Under the pieces are notes generated by a model that saw nothing but the letters and a program-made list of their open reading frames with translations, ran no database searches and was not told the origin of the DNA. Position numbers and translations under genes: made by a program. A DNA stretch of 64,000 bases from Cycas panzhihuaensis (taxonomy: Eukaryota > Cycadophyta): positions 185,139,741-185,203,740 of the forward strand of contig CM041465.1 in NCBI GenBank assembly GCA_023213395.1. Reading direction: 5' to 3'. Numbering within the stretch: the stretch's first letter is position 1; every line of letters begins with the position of its first letter. This document shows, in pieces, positions 59,640 through 64,000 of the stretch.

Positions 59640-60600
59640 TTATTTATCAGAAGGGTTAACCAAACAAGTGTTGGTTAACAAATTTTCAATAAGAAGTTCT
59701 ACATAAGTATATGTTAAAGAAGATCCTTCATTAAATATTACATCACGTAAAATAGAAATTTGATGTGTGACTGAATCTAAGAGTCTATAAGCTTTACTCT
59801 CATTGTTGTATCCAACGAAGATGTATTTTTGACTTTTCTTGTCTATTTTTTTATGTTTTTCGTGAGGGATGTGTCCCTACGCAATGTTGCTAAAGATTCG
59901 TAAATGATTGATAGATGGTTTTCTTCTAGACCATTTTTGTTCTAGAGTAACGTTCTGTAAATATTTACTAGGTAAACAATTTAATAAATAATTAGAGCAG
60001 TTAATTACTTTTGCCCATAATTTTAAATCTAGATTCTTTGCATGTAACATGCAACGAGTCATTTTAACCAGAGTACGATTTTTACGTTCAGCAACACTAT
60101 TTTGTTGAGGTGTGTATGCAACGGAATATTGGAACTGAATTCCATGTGATTTGCAGAAAGAAGTGAAATTTCTACTTAAATATTCTTTAGCATTATCAGA
60201 TCAAAATATTTTGATTTTTGAATTTAATTAATTTTCAACTAATGTTTTATATTCAATGAAAATGTCAAATACTTGACTACATATTTTAAGCATGTAAACC
60301 CAGCATTTTCTTGAATAATCTTCTATAAATGTAACAAAATAATGAGAACCTGAGTATGATGTTATAGGAAAGGGTCGACATATGTCAGAGTGGACAAGTT
60401 CAAGTGGAGCAGTTATTCTAAATTGAGTTTTATGTGGAAATGGATCCATGTGTTGTTTACCTATCACACAGGCTTCACAAACACCATAAATAGTGTTTAA
60501 GGGTAGTAAACCATGAACCATTTCATGCTTCTTTAAATATTGCAGTTTGCCAAAGTAACCAAAGTTTGCTGACTGAGTCAGATTTGGTAATAAAGGCACT
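59640..60600 (-). pseudogene. Copia IV integrase
   Basis: The pre-integrase finger VCEACVIGKQHMDPF is at about 60480. All three catalytic positions are kept: HSDICRPF, FxSDNAKEY and NSVAERKNRT. FIEDYSRKCWVYML and WAKVINCSNYLLNCLP are typical, as is HLRIFSNIA. A stop lies in the YFVTFIE to SDNAKEY linker region and another after FSNIA. It is the only copia integrase here with the D-D-E triad intact. Confidence 0.9.
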
Positions 60601-60659
60601 AAAAGATTTTTTTTTATTATTTTAAAGACTTGTTAGACTATAGAGACCTGTGTTATGAT

Positions 60660-62058
60660 CAACAGGACCTGAGGTAATACGTCTGAATTTGTTTAATGGT
60701 TCCTTAATGATAAATTTATTTTTCTAGAAATTGACGATAAGGTCTTTCTAGCAGATTTAATAGGCAGATAGTAGGTTTGGTAACAAACTAGGTACGTAAA
60801 ATACGTCCTTGATTGAACCATCTTTTAGAATAACATCATCTAATCCTTTGACTTTAAGTTGATTACCACTTCTGAAAGAAATCTCTTCTTCAGAGTTTAT
60901 ATCAGATTGATAAGTGGTTAAAGTTTTCTGGTGTCCAGTCATGTGATGGGACGCACCAGAGTCAAGGATCTAATGTGGTGGTTGATTTGAAGGGGCAACA
61001 AACACAGAAGTTATTACTACTAAAGAGCGATTATGGGATTGACAATTTTTAGTTTGTGATTAAGAATGGGTTTGAAAATGGGATTGAGAATGAGATTGAG
61101 GTTTATTTTTTAATCCCTTGGAAGCTTTCCATGCTTTCGAAACTATTCTACTTTTATAGACATTAATAGTGTGGCCTCTTTTATGACAATAGGTACAACT
61201 AGTATTCCGAGAAGAAGTTGCATTGTTCCTATTATGAAAGAATTGATTAGAAGTATTCTAGTGTTTAGTTGGACCAGAATATTTAACATTATTTTGTGAA
61301 TTAGATAGTGAACCTCTATAAGGTTTCTAGAACTTTGGATTACTATAAAAATTGTTCTGTTATTTATTTTTAAATTGTGGCTTAGTTTTGGAAAACAAAA
61401 CCTGTGAAGGATCTTTTAATGCACCTGTTTGAATTAACATTATTTGATATTCAATCAGCTTATTTGTCAACTAATTGAATATTATAGGTGGGTTGCTAGC
61501 TTGTTGTTTAGTAGTTTTGTAGAGATTAAAGTGTTTTGGTAGTTTATTTACTACAAGACGTACAAGTGTGTTGTCGTCTCTAACATATGTAGTTATTTTT
61601 TCAACATCACCTTCTTTGGTTTTAGACTTGATGCAGTTATCTAGATCTTTATTAATTAATTAAATTTTAGTTAAAAAATCCTCAACATTAGAAAAATCAT
61701 CAAAAGCAAGGTTATACAATTATTATTCTAGGACAACCACTTGATGTATATCTACCTTGTTATGTTTTTCTTGTAAGGTTTTCCAGATAGTGGCTAAGTC
61801 ATCTGTTTCAAAAAACTGTCAACTGATTTCTGGTGAGAGTGAGTTTAATATGGTGCCGAAGGCGTCATCTGAGTTCATCAGATATACCATATAACTCTTT
61901 ATAGCATATGCTTTTGGTTTTTGAAATTCACCTATCACATATCGCCATATCTTTTACTATTTAAGCTGATGGGATATGCGATTCCTCCAATCGTCATAGT
62001 TTGAGCCAGTTAATATTAGAATTGAAACGCAGGTGATTGTCCCTGGCATTAATGCCAT
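60660..62058 (-). pseudogene. Copia IV gag and protease
   Basis: The start is the ATG at 62058 (MALMPGTITCVSILILTGSN), followed by YDDWRNRISHQLK. The middle reads TIWKTLQEKHNKVDIHQVV, VEDFLTKI and RDDNTLVRLVVNKLPKHF. The zinc knuckle at 61153-61197 is CTYCHKRGHTINVY, with the last Cys changed to Tyr. The protease ILDSGASHHMTGHQ near 60940-60970 is intact. GSIKDVFYVPSLLPNLLSAY follows. A stop separates gag near the junction. Confidence 0.87.
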
Positions 62059-63250
62059 ATTGGGAGTGTTAAGGTTTGATTGTAGATTGAAGAGTTATGA
62101 AGGTGATTAGAAAAGTAATCACTTAGTAAAAGTACTAATCATGTTAACAGATATAATTCAAGAAGGTATTCTAGTATGCATTAGTTGTATTTAAGAAAAA
62201 AATCATATGTTTGTAGACAAATGAATACACAAACAACTTCTTAAAAAACATTGCCTTAAGCAGTCCCTTTTGATAAACAGTTCTTTTTTAGAAATAGTCC
62301 TCCTTTGACAATTAGTTGTCCTTACTCCTTTAAAAAATGAAAAAATCCCCCTTAAAAAAGAAATGTTAGCTAAAAAAGTGTATTGATATCCATAAATTAA
62401 ACTTAAAAACGACATGTGAAATAAAAAACCTTTCAAGCTCAATAATTTTAATATAAAAAGAGAGCTCTAAAATTAATAATCACCATCTTTTTATTTCTAG
62501 TGGTTGCTAAATTCCTATAAGGCCAACCCCAAATTTTACTAATGCCGTAAGCAATCCCTTTCCTTTTTAGTTGTTTCATATTCCATTAATCACATGAGTT
62601 AACTATGTATATTGTTTTATAATAAGAGAGAGAAATTAAAATATATTATTAGTATTGATTTTGCCTAAGTTGATTAGGCTAGATTTTAAATAACTTGTTA
62701 ATGTGATTAAGGGGGTGTTGAGTTGTAAATGGGGTTATTACTTAGGTACTAAAGTTTAAAAGAAAGAAGTTTTAAATTGATTTATACTAAAGATTATTTG
62801 AAGGAGAAAGTTTACTTTGAAGAGATTTTATTTGATTTGATAATGTAATTAAGGTGGTAAAAGGTTATTAGCTTAATGTACTAAGAGATTGACTTGAAAA
62901 GTAATAAGAAAAAAAAAGAAGGGGGGGGTGTAATATTTACCCTAAAATTTGATTAAAAAAATATATTTTTAAGTAAATGTGATTAAGGGGGTGTAATAAG
63001 AGGGGAGGTATTTTAATTAAAATGTAATAAGGGAGGGAGGGTTTTGATTAAATTAAAAGGTGAAAAGTAAGGGGGGGGGGGGGGGGTTGTATTTGATTGT
63101 ATCAAAATATAATAAGGAAGAGGCGAGGGTGGGTGGGGTATTTGATTTAATTTAAATCAAAATATAATAAAAGGGGGGGGGGGGGGGTGGGCTTATGTTT
63201 TATTAAATCAAAATTAAAAAAAGAAAAAAAAAAAAAAAAAAAAACTAAAC
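62059..63250. other. AT-rich spacer with G-tracts
   Basis: No coding frame and no copia IV LTR were found. From about 62690 a phrase such as AATGTGATTAAGGGGGTGT repeats in diverged form. Runs of G follow at 62921-62928, 63071-63086 and 63173-63187, and an A-run at about 63226-63244. The plus strand could form G-quadruplexes. Confidence 0.65.
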
Positions 63251-63500
63251 CTAAATAGATGGACCTGACAGAGTTTTAGAATTTGAAAAACCAAAATCAA
63301 AATAAGAAATCGTTTGGGGTCTGAGGGGGGTAAGGGCGTAAGAAACCCTACCTTTTGCATTAGTTCGTGGCAACGCATCTTCGATCTTTCCTCTGTAGAG
63401 CTTGGGCGACCTCCTTTGTGGAATCCAGAGTGGATTCTTCACTCCACCAGCTTGGCCAAATCCCCTCTGTATCCGTCACCATTATCAATCTGCACCAGGC

Positions 63501-64000
63501 ATGGAAGCTATCATGGGAAGAGAAACTAGAGTGGGTGTTACAGAAGAAGAAGGGGATATAGACTTTGAAGAAATATTACAAGAGGCAAAGGTTGCTGCAA
63601 TATTGTTCACAGCTTTTGCCATTGCAGAAAAGGGTCTGGAAGCACTATAGATGGTATGCGGTGGATCATATTCGCTACAAAAATTGAACAATATCCACCG
63701 CCTTTAGGTACCCATCAATGACCATTTAAGGATAGTCCTGAATAGAGATGGATGCAGACGAGGGTACAAGAGGTTTAGAGTTGATATGGATCAGCACTAC
63801 AAAACCAAGAAGATGTTTCTGGGAGCAAGTGGGAGTGAAATCGCCTGGAACAGCCAGAAGAATAACCTTCTTTCCCTCGGTTAGCTTTGAGACTGTGATT
63901 ATCTGAAGATTATCTCCATTGTCGAAGTAGGAAAAAATGGCATCTGGCAGCTTGTCGCCTACAGAAATTACTGCATCGATTCTTTTGAAAGTGCTACTAG
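63501..64000 (+). pseudogene. Unrecognised degenerate coding sequence, runs off the window
   Basis: From the ATG at 63501 (MEAIMGRETRVGVTEEEG) one frame holds to the window end with only four stops in 166 codons (63648, 63705, 63882 and 63888). It reads DIDFEEILQEAKVAAILF, KGLEAL, LRIVLNRDGCRRGYKRFR, MDQHYKTKKMFLGASGSE and QLVAYRNYCIDSFES. Three stops are TAG, at possible former Gln or Arg sites. The N-terminus is acidic with a short hydrophobic stretch, then a basic Arg/Lys/Gly-rich part. The region keeps CpG and is GC-richer than its surroundings. I do not recognise the protein; it could be a host pseudogene or the gag of an unfamiliar element. Confidence 0.5.

Larger units (their letters stand above)
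57349..62058 (-). mobile_element. Copia IV: nearly complete, least decayed copia in the window
   Basis: A 433-bp 3' LTR (57349-57781), polypurine tract, RNase H, reverse transcriptase, integrase, protease and gag appear in order on the minus strand. Gag and pol keep one frame over long stretches. No primer site or 5' LTR was found beyond the gag start at 62058. The 5-bp sequence left of the LTR is CCTTC, but the other copy cannot be located, so the 5' end is lost or lies beyond the window. Confidence 0.87.

Noticed and set aside
62203-62442. Minus-strand frame beyond the copia IV gag start, as a possible 5' gag extension
   Set aside because: It has no gag motif, is rich in Phe and Lys as expected from the AT-rich DNA, and is not in frame with the clear start at 62058.

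Overview
This window looks like intergenic nuclear DNA from a seed plant with a large, repeat-dominated genome. It is AT-rich and poor in CpG. Nearly every recognisable protein is a decayed Ty1/copia or Ty3/gypsy polyprotein. Stops fall where Trp, Gln or Arg is expected, as in old methylated retrotransposon DNA. I saw no rRNA, tRNA or CRISPR array and no intact host gene. The species cannot be named from this sequence.

Layout. 1-614: unexplained flank. 620-17248: a minus-strand gypsy element (gypsy I; 416-bp LTRs, duplication ATGGA), split inside its integrase by a plus-strand copia element (copia I, 2206-11720; 349-bp LTRs, duplication GTAAG). Copia I has an abnormal 4.6-kb leader with pieces that look gene-derived. 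17254-17965: the 5' end of a minus-strand copia whose rest lies outside. 17966-22010: a decayed satellite of about 311 bp per unit, broken by a copia LTR stub. 23566-25670: a complete 2.1-kb gag-only LTR element (247-bp LTRs, duplication TAATA). 25676-30240: mostly unexplained. 30435-35124: part of a minus-strand gypsy related to gypsy I (gypsy II), next to a copia protease scrap.

38455-53158: a different, non-chromovirus-like gypsy (gypsy III, minus). It carries a long extra sense ORF between integrase and the 3' LTR and was split by minus-strand copia II (45003-52662; 312-bp LTRs, duplication GTATG). 53158-54270: gag and 5' LTR of another copia (copia III). 54271-57348: a gypsy fragment (gypsy IV). 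57349-62058: a nearly complete, least-decayed copia (copia IV) without a visible 5' LTR. 62059-63250: G-tract-rich spacer. 63251-64000: a CpG-bearing, gene-like pseudogene on the plus strand.

The legible elements use a primer site matching the 3' end of initiator tRNA-Met. Insertion order can be read: gypsy I before copia I, gypsy III before copia II, gypsy IV before copia III and copia IV. The best candidates for something undescribed are the extra ORF of gypsy III, the leader cargo of copia I, the gag-only element with its 32-residue repeat, and the unrecognised coding remnant at the right end.
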